From: Halopseudomonas aestusnigri
GTDB taxonomy: Bacteria > Pseudomonadota > Gammaproteobacteria > Pseudomonadales > Pseudomonadaceae
Reading direction: 5' to 3'
DNA length: 64,000 bases
NCBI RefSeq assembly: GCF_002197985.1
Contig: NZ_NBYK01000003.1
Span: forward strand, 262,895-326,894
This document shows positions 28,842 to 39,778 of this stretch, in pieces. The notes under the pieces were generated by a model. That model was not told the DNA's origin, made no database searches, and saw only the letters and a list, made by a program, of their open reading frames with translations. The translations under genes were made by a program, and so were the position numbers. Each line of letters starts with the position of its first letter. Position 1 is the stretch's first letter.

Positions 28842-29858
28842 TCAGGCAGCCGGTTCACGGCTGCCCTGCAGATAGGCTCGACGGTACTGGTTGGGTGACA
28901 TGCCGGTGTGCTGTCTGAACAGGCGGGCGAAGAAGCTGGCGTCGTCGTAGCCGATTTCGTAGCTGATGGTCTTGATGCTCTGACTGCTGGTAATCAGCAG
29001 GGTTTTTGCCATTCCGATTCGCAGTCGCTGCAGGTAGTGCAGCGGCTTGTCCCCGGTAGCCTGGTGAAAGCGGCGCATGAAGTTGCGAATACTCATGCCG
29101 TGACGGCTGGCTACATCCTCGAAGCGAAACTTCTCCGCAAAGTGCTGTTCCAGCCACTGCTGAATTTGCAGGATCGGCAGGTCGTGATGCATCTTCTGGC
29201 CGCCAAATCCGATTACGCCGGGCGTGTAGTTGCGCTGTACTTCGTAAAACGCATCGCGGGCCAGGGTGCGCGATACCTCAGGGCTGCACAGTCGCTCCGC
29301 AAGGTGCACGAACAGGTCTCTTGCCGAGCTGATGCCGGCGGCGCAGAGCACGCCCCCTGCGTCGGTCAGGTGTTTGTCGCGCTGCAGGTCCACTGCCGGG
29401 AAGCGCCGCTGGTATTCGTCGTGAAAGCGCCAGTAAGTGGTTGCCTCCCGACCGTCGAGAAGGCCGGCTGCGGCCGGCCAGAATGCACCCAGGGCAACGG
29501 CGCCGATCAGGGCTCCTGCCTGACTTTGCTGTTGCAGCCAGGGGGCGACCTCGGGGTACTGCCCGTGCAGTTGGTCAAAATCGGCCCAGAAGGAGGGCAG
29601 AATGATCAGCTGTGGCTTGACGTCATGGATGCTGGCGTCGGCATGGATCGGGTCGCGACTGAAGCCGGTAACCGGCTGACCGTCGGGCGTTACCGTCAGC
29701 ACCTCAAATCCGGGTGTCAGCCCCTGACCAAGCTGGCGGCCGGTATTCAGGCTGGCCATGTAAAAGACATCCCGGGCCTGGGCCAGGGTCGAAGTAACGG
29801 TGAAGTCGGTCGCGAGAATGGCGACCTGGCGCAGTGTTGCCGCCGGTTGCTTTGGCAT
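28842..29858 (-). CDS. GlxA-family transcriptional regulator (DJ-1/PfpI-like plus AraC HTH)
   Basis: 338 residues. The N-terminal DJ-1/PfpI-like domain (about 8-205) is fused to an AraC-type double helix-turn-helix (about 235-330) with YLQRLRIGMAKTLL and SYEIGYDDASFFARLFRQHTG, then SPNQYRR. At the nucleophile elbow the usual Cys-containing turn is replaced by GAVALGAFWPAAAGLL, so the domain is a sensor, not an enzyme. Relatives regulate arginine, glycine-betaine or carnitine metabolism. The effector and targets here are unknown. It is the neighbour of a divergent/tandem aldo-keto reductase across 122 bases. Confidence 0.88.
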   Translation of the reverse strand: MPKQPAATLRQVAILATDFTVTSTLAQARDVFYMASLNTGRQLGQGLTPGFEVLTVTPDGQPVTGFSRDPIHADASIHDVKPQLIILPSFWADFDQLHGQYPEVAPWLQQQSQAGALIGAVALGAFWPAAAGLLDGREATTYWRFHDEYQRRFPAVDLQRDKHLTDAGGVLCAAGISSARDLFVHLAERLCSPEVSRTLARDAFYEVQRNYTPGVIGFGGQKMHHDLPILQIQQWLEQHFAEKFRFEDVASRHGMSIRNFMRRFHQATGDKPLHYLQRLRIGMAKTLLITSSQSIKTISYEIGYDDASFFARLFRQHTGMSPNQYRRAYLQGSREPAA

Positions 29859-29948
29859 CTTGTTGTCGTTTTAGGCTGAATCGGACAGATATGGCCGAAA
29901 TGGCCGTGCGTCGGCAGTGTCTACCGTTTGAGACGTTTGGGTCAAGTA

Positions 29949-29973
29949 GCGGCCGCCCCTGGCGGGCGGCCGC
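29949..29973 (-). terminator. GC-rich stem-loop after the aldo/keto reductase gene
   Basis: GCGGCCGCCC (29949-29958) and GGGCGGCCGC (29964-29973) are a perfect 10-bp inverted repeat with a 5-base loop, 8 bases after the reductase stop on the minus strand. No U-run follows. Confidence 0.6.
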
Positions 29974-29980
29974 AACAGGA

Positions 29981-31021
29981 TCAGGGTGCCGGGTTCGGCT
30001 GGCTCTGATGGATCTCGGAGATCGCCCTCAGTACGCTGTCGGTCAGGCCCATGTTGATGCTGCTCAGGTTGCGGTTGAGCTGATCCATATTGGTCGCGCC
30101 AATAATGTTGCTGGTCACGAACGGCTGGCGGGTGACGAAGGCCAGGGCCATTTGTGCCGGGTCCATACCGTGGTCGCGGGCAAGCTGAACATAGCGGGCG
30201 CAGGCTTTCTGGGCTTGCGGATTGCTGTAGCGCACAAAACGTTCGAACAGGGTGATGCGCGCCTTCTCCGGGCGCAGGCCGTTGAGGTACTTGCCGGTCA
30301 GCACGCCAAAGGCGAGCGGTGAGTAGGCGAGCAGGCCGATCTGCTCGCGCATGGACATCTCGGCCAGGCCGATTTCATAGGTGCGGTTGAGCAGGTTGTA
30401 GGGGTTCTGGATCGAGACCATGCGCGGCCAGCCGCGGGATTCCGCTAGATGCAGGAAGCGACTGACGCCCCAGGGGGTTTCGTTCGACAGTCCTATATGG
30501 CGTACCTTGCCGGCCTTGATCAGAGCGTCCAGCGCCTCCAGGGTGTCTTCAAAGGAGGTCAGCTCGTCGTCCGGATTATGGCGGTAGCCGAGCTGGCCGA
30601 AGAAGTTGGTCTGCCGGTCCGGCCAGTGCAGCTGATACAGGTCAATGTAGTCTGTCTGCAGTCGCTTGAGGCTGCCTTCGATAGCCTGGTTGATATGCTC
30701 GCGGGTGAAGCGCGTACGGCCTCCGCGCAGATGGCTGATGCCGTTGCCGGGGCCGGTAATCTTGCTGGCAAGGATCCATTTCTCGCGTTCACCGCGTTGC
30801 TGGAAGAAGTTGCCAATGATGGTTTCGGTTGCGCCGCTGGTTTCTGCCTTGGGCGGCACCGGGTACATTTCGGCAGTATCGATAAAGTTGACGCCAGCGT
30901 CGCGAGCCCGGTCAATCTGGGCAAAGGCTTCCTGCTGGGTGTTCTGTTCGCCCCAGGTCATGGTGCCTAAGCACAATGCGCTGACCTTGAGGTTGCTGCG
31001 GCCTAGAGGGCGGTATTGCAT
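29981..31021 (-). CDS. tas: Aldo/keto reductase, Tas family
   Basis: 346 residues. NADPH-dependent oxidoreductase with a TIM barrel. The catalytic tetrad residues are visible: Asp and Tyr in FIDTAEMY, Lys in ILASKITG, and His in YQLHWPDR. IGLSNETPWGV and FVTSNIIGATNMDQL (cofactor-binding end) match E. coli Tas. The physiological substrate is unknown. A clear AAGGAG ribosome site precedes the ATG. Its position upstream of rplM is the same in P. aeruginosa. Confidence 0.93.
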   Translation of the reverse strand: MQYRPLGRSNLKVSALCLGTMTWGEQNTQQEAFAQIDRARDAGVNFIDTAEMYPVPPKAETSGATETIIGNFFQQRGEREKWILASKITGPGNGISHLRGGRTRFTREHINQAIEGSLKRLQTDYIDLYQLHWPDRQTNFFGQLGYRHNPDDELTSFEDTLEALDALIKAGKVRHIGLSNETPWGVSRFLHLAESRGWPRMVSIQNPYNLLNRTYEIGLAEMSMREQIGLLAYSPLAFGVLTGKYLNGLRPEKARITLFERFVRYSNPQAQKACARYVQLARDHGMDPAQMALAFVTRQPFVTSNIIGATNMDQLNRNLSSINMGLTDSVLRAISEIHQSQPNPAP

Positions 31022-31215
31022 GAAGTGCTCCTTGATTGCCGAAAGGACGTTTCATTATTGATCATAAGAATAAATAAGGGTTGTATTTTTTTTGCTGGTT
31101 GGCATAATGCCCGCCACTTTCGACAGGATGCCTAGCCTGTCGTTGTTGTTTACAGCACAGATGCCACCCAGACCCACGCAGCCCCCACTGAGTGTCTGTT
31201 CTAGGCTTTGTTGTC

Positions 31216-31244
31216 TTGTAAAAACACATTTCACTCTGTAAGAT
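31216..31244 (+). promoter_or_regulatory. Promoter of rplM-rpsI
   Basis: TTGTAA (31216-31221) and TAAGAT (31239-31244) are 17 bases apart, giving a leader of about 35 bases before rplM. The rest of the 264-base gap (31022-31285) is AT-rich with no other clear element. Confidence 0.6.
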
Positions 31245-31285
31245 TTGCCGTCTTCTTTTGAAAGCGGCCTCTGAGGCTAGGATTA

Positions 31286-31714
31286 ATGAAAACCTTCAGC
31301 GCAAAACCTGAAACCGTAAAACGTGATTGGTACGTCGTCGACGCCAGTGGTCTGACTCTGGGTCGTCTGGCAACCGAGGTTGCTTCACGTCTGCGCGGCA
31401 AGCACAAGCCCGAATACACCCCTCACGTTGATACCGGTGACTACATCGTCATCATCAATGCCGAGAAAGTACACGTAACCGGTAACAAGGTTCAGGACAA
31501 GATGTACTACAGCCACTCCGGTTTCCCGGGTGGTATCAAGTCCATCAACTTTGAAAAGCTGATCCAGCGCGCTCCTGAGCGTGTTATCGAGTCTGCTGTC
31601 AAAGGCATGCTGCCCAAGAACCCCCTGGGTCGTGCAATGTACCGGAAGATGAAGGTCTACAAAGGCGCTTCTCATCCGCATGCTGCACAACAGCCCCAAG
31701 AACTGAAGATCTAA
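31286..31714 (+). CDS. rplM: 50S ribosomal protein L13
   Basis: 142 residues, the exact family length. It starts [20 protein letters not shown] and ends [13 protein letters not shown], with the conserved [19 protein letters not shown] segment. L13 is an early-assembly protein of the large subunit. It lies 10 bases ahead of rpsI in the conserved pair. Confidence 0.99.
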   Translation: MKTFSAKPETVKRDWYVVDASGLTLGRLATEVASRLRGKHKPEYTPHVDTGDYIVIINAEKVHVTGNKVQDKMYYSHSGFPGGIKSINFEKLIQRAPERVIESAVKGMLPKNPLGRAMYRKMKVYKGASHPHAAQQPQELKI

Positions 31715-31724
31715 GGAGTTCACC

Positions 31725-32117
31725 ATGTCGGCGACACAAAACTACGGCACTGGCCGTCGTAAAACTGCCACCGCTCGCGTATTCCTGCGTCCGGGTTCTG
31801 GCAATATCTCTATCAACAATCGCAGCCTGGAGAACTTCTTCGGTCGCGAAACGGCTCGCATGGTTGTTCGTCAGCCGCTCGAGCTGACCGAGAGCACCGA
31901 GAAGTTCGACGTCTACGTGACTGTCAGCGGCGGCGGTATCTCCGGTCAGGCCGGTGCCATCCGTCACGGCATCACTCGTGCTCTGATGGAATACGACGAA
32001 ACACTGCGCGGCGCGCTGCGCAAAGCGGGTTATGTTACCCGTGACGCTCGTGAAGTTGAGCGTAAGAAAGTCGGTCTGCGCAAGGCGCGTAAGCGTCCGC
32101 AGTACTCCAAGCGTTAA
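31725..32117 (+). CDS. rpsI: 30S ribosomal protein S9
   Basis: 130 residues. It contains [18 protein letters not shown] and ends in the highly basic tail [17 protein letters not shown], whose last residues reach the P-site tRNA in the ribosome. AAGGAG precedes the ATG. A hairpin terminator follows. Confidence 0.99.
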   Translation: MSATQNYGTGRRKTATARVFLRPGSGNISINNRSLENFFGRETARMVVRQPLELTESTEKFDVYVTVSGGGISGQAGAIRHGITRALMEYDETLRGALRKAGYVTRDAREVERKKVGLRKARKRPQYSKR

Positions 32118-32133
32118 TCTCGTATTGCGCTGC

Positions 32134-32170
32134 AAAACGCCCGGGCTCCGGAAGGAGTGCCGGGCGTTTT
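32134..32170 (+). terminator. Terminator of rplM-rpsI
   Basis: AAAACGCCCGG (32134-32144) pairs perfectly with CCGGGCGTTTT (32160-32170), 17 bases after the rpsI stop, with a T-run at the end of the stem. Confidence 0.85.
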
Positions 32171-32271
32171 CGTATCTGCGGCAAGGTGTCGCGCCTGCTA
32201 TGGTTAGATGCAAGTCCCTGATTGGGCGCGAATTCGGTATAGTGTCGGCCGTGCTGGGAGTGGATATCACC

Positions 32272-32300
32272 TTGTCAAAAAAGGGGTTTTTCATTACCAT
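32272..32300 (+). promoter_or_regulatory. Candidate promoter of petABC
   Basis: TTGTCA (32272-32277) and TACCAT (32295-32300) with a 17-base spacer lie about 80 bases before petA, downstream of the rpsI terminator. A TATAGT at 32238-32243 is an alternative -10 without a good -35. Confidence 0.4.
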
Positions 32301-32382
32301 CGGTTTCATTTTGTGCAGGCTGTTCAACACTTCAAAAGGCCTTCTGAAAAGGTCCAGAAATTAGCTGATGGGAGACGACTGG

Positions 32383-32976
32383 ATGAGTAATGACGGCGTG
32401 AATAATGGCCGGCGTCGCTTCCTGGTGGCCGCCACGAGTGTGGTTGGTGCCGCCGGAGCAGTAGGGGCCGCAGTCCCCTTCGTGGGGGCTTGGTTCCCCA
32501 GCGCCCGAGCCAAGGCGGCTGGTGCGCCGGTAAAGGTGAATATCAGCAAGATCGAGCTGGGTCAGCAGATCGTTGTCGAATGGCGCGGTCAGCCCGTGTT
32601 TGTTTCGCATCGGACCCCTGAGGCCATTGCGGTCCTGGACGAGATGGACTCGGTTGTTGCCGATCCCAACTCCCAGGCTTCCGTTCAGCCGGCCTATGTG
32701 GATGGCAAGACGCGCGCGATCAAGCCTGAGCTGCTGGTAGTGATGGGCGTATGTACCCACCTGGGTTGCTCTCCGCTGTTCAAGCCGGAAGTGGCCGCTG
32801 CCGACATGGGTGCCGACTGGAAAGGCGGGTACTTCTGCCCTTGCCACGGCTCTCACTACGACATGTCCGGTCGCGTCTTCAAGGGCCAGCCTGCGCCCCT
32901 GAATCTTCCGGTACCGCCCTATTCATATGAGTCTGATGACGTAATCGTGATCGGCGTGGATCAGGAGAGCGCCTGA
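32383..32976 (+). CDS. petA: Ubiquinol-cytochrome c reductase, Rieske iron-sulfur subunit
   Basis: 197 residues from the ATG with a GGGAG ribosome site 8 bases upstream; an in-frame ATG 15 bases earlier lacks one. The twin-arginine motif NNGRRRFLVAATS and a following hydrophobic segment fit Tat-dependent insertion. The [2Fe-2S] ligands are Cys124 and His126 in CTHLGC and Cys152 and His155 in CPCHGS, with Cys129-Cys154 as the stabilising disulfide. It takes electrons from ubiquinol at the Qo site and passes them to cytochrome c1. Its stop overlaps the petB start (TGATG). Confidence 0.97.
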   Translation: MSNDGVNNGRRRFLVAATSVVGAAGAVGAAVPFVGAWFPSARAKAAGAPVKVNISKIELGQQIVVEWRGQPVFVSHRTPEAIAVLDEMDSVVADPNSQASVQPAYVDGKTRAIKPELLVVMGVCTHLGCSPLFKPEVAAADMGADWKGGYFCPCHGSHYDMSGRVFKGQPAPLNLPVPPYSYESDDVIVIGVDQESA

Positions 32977-34199
32977 TGAATAAATTGATGCAATGGGTGA
33001 ACGAGCGGATGTCCGTCAATCAGGTGATGGAAGATCACCTGACCAAGTACTACGCGCCCAAGAACTTCAACTTCTTCTACTTTTTCGGCTCGCTGGCCAT
33101 GCTGGTGCTGGTTAACCAGCTGGTTACCGGTATCTGGCTGACCATGAGCTACGAGCCCTCTGCTGACGGTGCCTTCGCCTCCGTTGAGTACATCATGCGT
33201 GATGTGGAGTACGGCTGGCTGCTGCGTTACCTGCACTCGACCGGCGCATCTGCGTTCTTCGTGGTGGTGTATCTGCACATGCTGCGGGGCCTGATGTACG
33301 GCTCCTACCAGAAGCCGCGTGAGCTGATCTGGCTGTTCGGCATGCTGATCTATCTGGTGCTGATGGGTGAAGCCTTCATGGGTTACCTGCTGCCTTGGGG
33401 GCAAATGTCCTACTGGGGTGCTCAGGTGATCATCTCCCTGTTCGGTGCAATTCCGTTCATCGGTCCGGATCTGGCGCAATGGGTACGTGGCGACTTCCTG
33501 ATCTCCGGTATCACCCTGAACCGCTTCTTCGCGCTGCACGTTATCGCGCTGCCGATCGTTCTGCTGGGCCTGGTTGTGCTGCACATCATCGCGCTGCACG
33601 AAGTGGGCTCCAACAACCCTGACGGTATCGATATCAAGAAGTTCAAGGACGAGAATGGCAAGCCGCTTGATGGTATCGCCTTCCACCCGTACTACACCGT
33701 TAAAGACATTGTCGGTGTTGTGGTCTTCCTGTTCGTGTTCTGTGCCATTGTGTTCTTCTTCCCGGAGATGGGTGGCTATTTCCTCGAGAAGCCGAACTTT
33801 GAAATCGCCAACCAGCTGAAGACGCCTGATCACATTGCGCCGGTCTGGTACTTCACGCCGTTCTACGCGATTCTGCGTGCGGTTCCCTCGATTGCCGGCT
33901 CTGCCTTCCCGGGTGTTCTGGCGATGGGCGCTGCCATTGCAATCCTGTTTGTACTGCCCTGGCTGGACCGTAGCCCGGTTCGCTCCATTCGCTATAAAGG
34001 CTGGATGAGCAAGCTGTGGCTGGTCATCTTCTGCGTGTGCTTCGTCATCCTGGGTGTGCTGGGCGCGATTCCGTCGACTCCCGGTCGCACATTGCTGTCG
34101 CAGATTTGTACCGTTCTGTATTTCGCCTTCTTCATCCTGATGCCGTTCTACACCCGGATGGAGAAGACCAAACCGGTTCCGGAGAGGGTTACTGGCTAA
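32976..34199 (+). CDS. petB: Cytochrome b subunit of the bc1 complex
   Basis: 407 residues with eight or more membrane helices. It binds haems bL and bH through paired histidines in RYLHSTGASAFFVVVYLHML and the helix-D region FFALHVIALPIVLLGLVVLH. The Qo-site motif reads PVWY (HIAPVWYFTPFYAILR) instead of mitochondrial PEWY, a variant recorded in some proteobacteria. A 50-residue segment after helix E (VGSNNPDGIDIKKFKDENGKPL) is typical of proteobacterial cytochrome b. It overlaps petA and petC by one base each. Confidence 0.97.
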   Translation: MNKLMQWVNERMSVNQVMEDHLTKYYAPKNFNFFYFFGSLAMLVLVNQLVTGIWLTMSYEPSADGAFASVEYIMRDVEYGWLLRYLHSTGASAFFVVVYLHMLRGLMYGSYQKPRELIWLFGMLIYLVLMGEAFMGYLLPWGQMSYWGAQVIISLFGAIPFIGPDLAQWVRGDFLISGITLNRFFALHVIALPIVLLGLVVLHIIALHEVGSNNPDGIDIKKFKDENGKPLDGIAFHPYYTVKDIVGVVVFLFVFCAIVFFFPEMGGYFLEKPNFEIANQLKTPDHIAPVWYFTPFYAILRAVPSIAGSAFPGVLAMGAAIAILFVLPWLDRSPVRSIRYKGWMSKLWLVIFCVCFVILGVLGAIPSTPGRTLLSQICTVLYFAFFILMPFYTRMEKTKPVPERVTG

Positions 34200-34987
34200 T
34201 GAAAAAACAACTTATTGCCCTGATGTTCGCTCTGGTGCCGACCGTAGCCTTCGCGGCTGGCGGTAGTGGTTACCACCTGGATGAAGCCAACATCGATCTG
34301 ACCGACAAGGCCGCACTGCAGGATGGCGCGCGCACCTTCGTCAACTACTGTATGGGTTGCCACTCTGCGCAGTATCAGCGTTACGAGCGTGTTGCTACCG
34401 ACTTGGGTATTCCTGAGCAGCTGATGCTCGATAACCTGGTGTTCACCGAAGGTACTCTGATCGGTGACCATATGAAGAACGCCATGCGTCCTTCGGATGC
34501 CAAGAAATGGTTCGGTGCTGCGCCGCCGGATCTGACGCTGGTTGCCCGTGTTCGTGGTAATGACTGGCTGTACACCTACCTGCGTACCTTCTATGAAGAT
34601 CCTGCTCGTCCGCTGGGTGCCAACAACAAGGTATTCCCGAATGTCGGTATGCCGAACGTGCTGGCTGAGCTGCAGGGTCGTCAGGTGATCGGCTGCAAGG
34701 CCATGCCGGTCAAGGACGACAGCGGCAAGGTCATGCGCGACACCCTCAGTGGTGAGATCATGAAGCAGGAGCAGTGTGACGTTCTGACGGTGGTTCCGGG
34801 TACCGGTACCCAGACTGAGGAAGAGTTCGATACCACTGTGCGCAACCTGGTCACCTTCCTGGCGTACTCGGCAGACCCGATCAAGCTGGAGCGTCACCGC
34901 ATCGGTGTGTACGTGCTGCTGTATCTGGCCTTCCTGTTCGTGTTTGCGTATCTGCTGAAGCGCGAATACTGGCGAGATGTCCATTGA
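34199..34987 (+). CDS. petC: Cytochrome c1 subunit of the bc1 complex
   Basis: 262 residues. A signal peptide (about 1-20) precedes the haem c motif CMGCH at 51-55. The sixth-ligand methionine is likely in the GMPNVL region. A C-terminal helix (about 236-256; GVYVLLYLAFLFVFAYLL) anchors it in the inner membrane. Two extra cysteines, in VIGCKAMP and KQEQCDV, could form a disulfide. The ATG overlaps the petB stop (TAATG). It passes electrons from the Rieske protein to soluble cytochrome c. Confidence 0.97.
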   Translation: MKKQLIALMFALVPTVAFAAGGSGYHLDEANIDLTDKAALQDGARTFVNYCMGCHSAQYQRYERVATDLGIPEQLMLDNLVFTEGTLIGDHMKNAMRPSDAKKWFGAAPPDLTLVARVRGNDWLYTYLRTFYEDPARPLGANNKVFPNVGMPNVLAELQGRQVIGCKAMPVKDDSGKVMRDTLSGEIMKQEQCDVLTVVPGTGTQTEEEFDTTVRNLVTFLAYSADPIKLERHRIGVYVLLYLAFLFVFAYLLKREYWRDVH

Positions 34988-35009
34988 TCTTCTGAGGTCT
35001 GGATGATCT

Positions 35010-35040
35010 GTGCGCGCCCCTTGAGGGCGCGCACTTGTTT
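35010..35040 (+). terminator. Terminator of petABC
   Basis: GTGCGCGCCC (35010-35019) and GGGCGCGCAC (35025-35034) form a perfect 10-bp stem followed by TTGTTT, 22 bases after petC. A TATAAT at 35047-35052 just beyond it is a likely -10 for sspAB, though a matching -35 is not clear. Confidence 0.8.
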
Positions 35041-35145
35041 CTGGGGTATAATGGCGCTCTGCGCGCGCAGCCTGACTGCGCGCTTTGTGCTTTTAGGTGT
35101 CAGTTTGGCGCCTGCCGCAGTCCGAATAAGGATGAGGGTTTACAT

Positions 35146-35781
35146 ATGGGCGTAACCGCCAACAAGCGTTCCTCCATGGCATTTTTCTCTGACCCCCGGG
35201 ATCACTACTGCCATCGGGTCAGGATTGTGCTGGCAGAAAAGGGGGTTACCGTTGACGTGATTAACGTTGAGCCTGGCGATCATCCGCAGGAGCTTGCCGA
35301 GAATAATCCCTATAACAATGTACCCACGTTGCTTGATCGTGATCTGGTGCTGTATGAGCCCAATATCATGATGGAGTACCTGGACGAGCGTTTCCCGCAC
35401 CCGCCATTGTTGCCGGTTTATCCTGTCGCGCGTGCCAACAGTCGCCTGCTGATGTATCGCGTGCAGCGTGACTGGTGCCGTCTGGTTGATGTCATCGTTG
35501 ATCCGAAGAGCGCTGCTGCAGAGGTAACGCGTGCCCGCAAGGAATTGCGCGAGAGTCTGATCGGAGTCGCTCCGGTATTTGCCGAAATGCCTTTCTTCAT
35601 GAGTGAAGAGTTCAGTCTGGTGGACTGCTGCATTGCCCCGATTCTCTGGCGTTTGCCGGAGCTGGGTGTCGAGTTGCCCAAGCAGGCCAAGCCGTTGCTC
35701 GACTACATGGAGCGGATCTTCCAGCGTGAGGGATTTATTGCCAGTCTGTCGGCGGCCGAGCGGGATATGAAGACCAACTGA
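35146..35781 (+). CDS. sspA: Stringent starvation protein A
   Basis: 211 residues from the ATG after a GAGGG ribosome site, giving the Pseudomonas-type start MGVT. A glutathione-S-transferase fold protein that binds RNA polymerase and redirects transcription in stress and virulence. The thioredoxin-like N-domain has [19 protein letters not shown] and [18 protein letters not shown]. The C-domain has [21 protein letters not shown] and [17 protein letters not shown] catalytic function is not expected. It is immediately followed by sspB, as usual. Confidence 0.95.
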   Translation: MGVTANKRSSMAFFSDPRDHYCHRVRIVLAEKGVTVDVINVEPGDHPQELAENNPYNNVPTLLDRDLVLYEPNIMMEYLDERFPHPPLLPVYPVARANSRLLMYRVQRDWCRLVDVIVDPKSAAAEVTRARKELRESLIGVAPVFAEMPFFMSEEFSLVDCCIAPILWRLPELGVELPKQAKPLLDYMERIFQREGFIASLSAAERDMKTN

Positions 35782-35796
35782 TTGGAGGACGCGCCT

Positions 35797-36213
35797 GTGG
35801 TTGCAATGAGTTCCAGTCGCCCCTATCTGGTGCGCGCCCTGTATGAGTGGATTCTGGATAACCAGTGCACCCCGTATATGCTGGTCAACGCGGAGTACCC
35901 GGACACGGCTGTGCCGACCGCGTTTGTCGAGGATGGGCAGATCGTGCTGAATCTGTCGCCAAGTGCCGTGCGTGAATTGCACATGGATAACGAGTTGATC
36001 AGCTTTGACGGTCGTTTTGGCGGGGTCGCTCAGCAGGTATGGATTCCGTTGGGCGCGGTTATGGCCATCTACGCCCGGGAGAATGGTCAGGGTATGGTGT
36101 TCGAACTGGAGCCCAGTACCCCGCCGCCGGATGAGGCTGACGGTGATGATCAGCCGCCACAGCCGCCGCGGCCAGAGGGTGGCGGTCGTCCGTCGCTGAA
36201 GGTCGTCAAGTAG
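35797..36213 (+). CDS. sspB: ClpXP specificity-enhancing factor SspB
   Basis: 138 residues from GTG, chosen because GGAGG lies 8 bases upstream; the ATG three codons later (35806) is the alternative. The core SSRPYLVRALYEWILDNQCTP and LNLSPSAVRELHMDN binds ssrA-tagged substrates. The C-terminal tail is a Pro/Asp-rich linker (PSTPPPDEADGDDQPPQPP) ending in GGGRPSLKVVK, the XB motif that docks on ClpX. It delivers stalled-translation products to ClpXP. Confidence 0.94.
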   Translation: MVAMSSSRPYLVRALYEWILDNQCTPYMLVNAEYPDTAVPTAFVEDGQIVLNLSPSAVRELHMDNELISFDGRFGGVAQQVWIPLGAVMAIYARENGQGMVFELEPSTPPPDEADGDDQPPQPPRPEGGGRPSLKVVK

Positions 36214-36248
36214 CCACAAAAAAACCCGCTTTGCGGGTTTTTTTGTGG
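36214..36248. terminator. Bidirectional terminator between sspB and the dolP operon
   Basis: A perfect 16-bp inverted repeat (36214-36229 and 36233-36248) around a TTT loop has the core AACCCGC/GCGGGTT flanked by A7 and T7. It serves sspAB on the plus strand and the dolP-side operon on the minus strand. Confidence 0.92.
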
Positions 36249-36263
36249 GCTGCTGATGATGGG

Positions 36264-37805
<1,542 letters not shown>

Positions 37806-37806
<1 letters not shown>

Positions 37807-39629
37807 CAGAGGGCGCCGCTGTCGCTCGGTGCTGCAGGTTCAAGGACCCCATTGCGGATCTGGCCCCAGGGTAGCAGGCGCTGAATTCGCCCGGTGCTGT
37901 CCAGCGTCAGTTCGCCGGTCGCGCCTTCTATGCGTGTATCCGGGTATTCGCGCATCTGGGGCAGGCGGGCAAAGATGCGCTGGGTATCAACACCCATGGC
38001 GTAAAGGCGTCCCAGAGCCCCTCCTGCCTGGGGCCAGTTGCCGGTGACGTCGGAATACAGTGGATCGTTCTGCTCCAGCAGCCAGGGGATCTCGGCGATC
38101 AGCAAGCCGTCAAGGTCGGTATTCTGCATGCCGCTAGAGTCGATCTGATAGGCGTGCGATGTCGCGTAAACAGGCAGGTCGGCTGCGTACTGGAACGCCA
38201 GGGTTGGCTTGATCTGGCGTGCCTGCAAGGGTGTTGCTGCGAGGAACAGGGCATCCAGGTCCTGACGTGGCGTGGGCTGGGCCAGTACGTCGCCGAGGAT
38301 GCTGCTGATGCGGTTTGCTCGATTCTCGCTCTGCTTGATTTTCAGCAATTCGCCCATCTGATTGGCAACAGCTGCGGGCTGGTCTACCAGCTCCTGACCT
38401 ATCAGGATGCCGCCGAGGCGCTCCCATTCAGTGATAAAGGCACGGTTGGCGCGCTGGCTCCAGTCGTCCCGTGTACTCAGGGTGGCCATGCGGCGCTTGC
38501 CGTCGTTCCAGGCACGAATGGCCGCAGAACGAGCCTCGTCTTCCGGGGCGAGCCCGAACTGATAGATGCTGCTGTCCGAGGTGGCCTGTTCGGCGTAGTT
38601 CAGTACCAGGGTCGGCAGCGGCAGTGCGCCGCTGCTGGCCAGTTGGGCGACCTTGTCTTTCTCCAGGGGGCCGATCATCCATTGAACGCCTTCGCGCTTG
38701 GCCTGATTCAGCGCGTCGATGGCCTGGCTGTACTCGGTGCTGTCATAAAGGGTGACCTGAGGCTGGCTGATGCCCTGACTTTGCGCCTGGTACTGCGCTG
38801 CCAGGAAACCATCACGCAGCGCCTGTGCTGCGCTGGCGAGTGGCCCGTTGAAGGGCAGCAGCAGGCCGATGTGGGTTGGGCGACTCGCCTGCAGCGCTTC
38901 GATTTGCTGGATCGAGTCGGGCAGGCGATTGGCGGCGGGATGGGTTGCATGGCTTTCCTTCCAGGCCTTCAGCGCCCGGACTTGCAGGTCCAGATTGCGC
39001 TGATTGCGGGTAATCAGTGCCAGCTCAAGCCATCCTGCGAATTCACCGCTGGCGCCTTCGCTGGCCGTCTGCAGTGTCTGGGTTTTCGCCTGGGTCAGGC
39101 TGTCCCAGATTGCCTGGTTGTTAGCAGCCTGTTGGCTCGGGTCAAGCAGGCTGTGAATAAAGACGCGCTCCCGGGCTGCTTCGATGTATTGCCCGTTGGC
39201 GTCCAGTATATCTGCGCGCAACTGCTGAATGCGCAGCTGTTCGTGCAGGGGGCGGATGTCGAGCTGCTCAAGGGACGGGTGCTTGATTGCGGTCAGTGCC
39301 GTGAGGCTGTCACCCAGGGCCATCGCGCTGGTGGCCTGCAGCTCGCTGAATCGAATCTGCTGGTCTGCTGGCAGGGCGCTTTGCGGAATGTCCTCGAGGA
39401 CGCGCAGGGTCTGCTCGGGATTACCGTTGTTCAATGCGGTCTGGGCGGCGTGCAGGCGGAGCAGGTTGGCTTCGGCACCGTCATGGCGGGCGGCACTTTT
39501 CAGAATTTCTTCAACCGAGGCATCGGGTGTGCGGGGCAGCTCGTCCAGGCTTTTCGGTGCGGAAGCACAGCCGGCCAGCACTGTGGTCAGTGTCAGAGCC
39601 AGGGTCGACAGGCGAATGGAGCGGTGCAT
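37806..39629 (-). CDS. lpoA: Penicillin-binding protein activator LpoA
   Basis: 607 residues. Outer-membrane lipoprotein (lipobox VLAGC, Cys21) that activates the PBP1a transglycosylase/transpeptidase across the periplasm. The N-terminal half is helical and TPR-like (about 30-240). The C-terminal half has a periplasmic-binding-protein fold starting at [24 protein letters not shown], with [18 protein letters not shown]. It is the first gene of the minus-strand envelope operon. A possible promoter with TACAAT (39691-39686, minus strand) and TTGGAG 18 bases upstream lies in the 149-base gap to rsmI. Confidence 0.95.
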
Positions 39630-39778
39630 GCGAGGTGTCCTTACGAGCGGGATTGGGGCGAAAGGCCGGCGGGTCGGGTGGCGTCATTGTACCCAAGCAG
39701 ACGTGCAATCTCCAAGGTGCACGGCACACCCCGGGCAGCTGCTGTACAATGCGTCACAAATTGCGTTCAGGAAATCCC

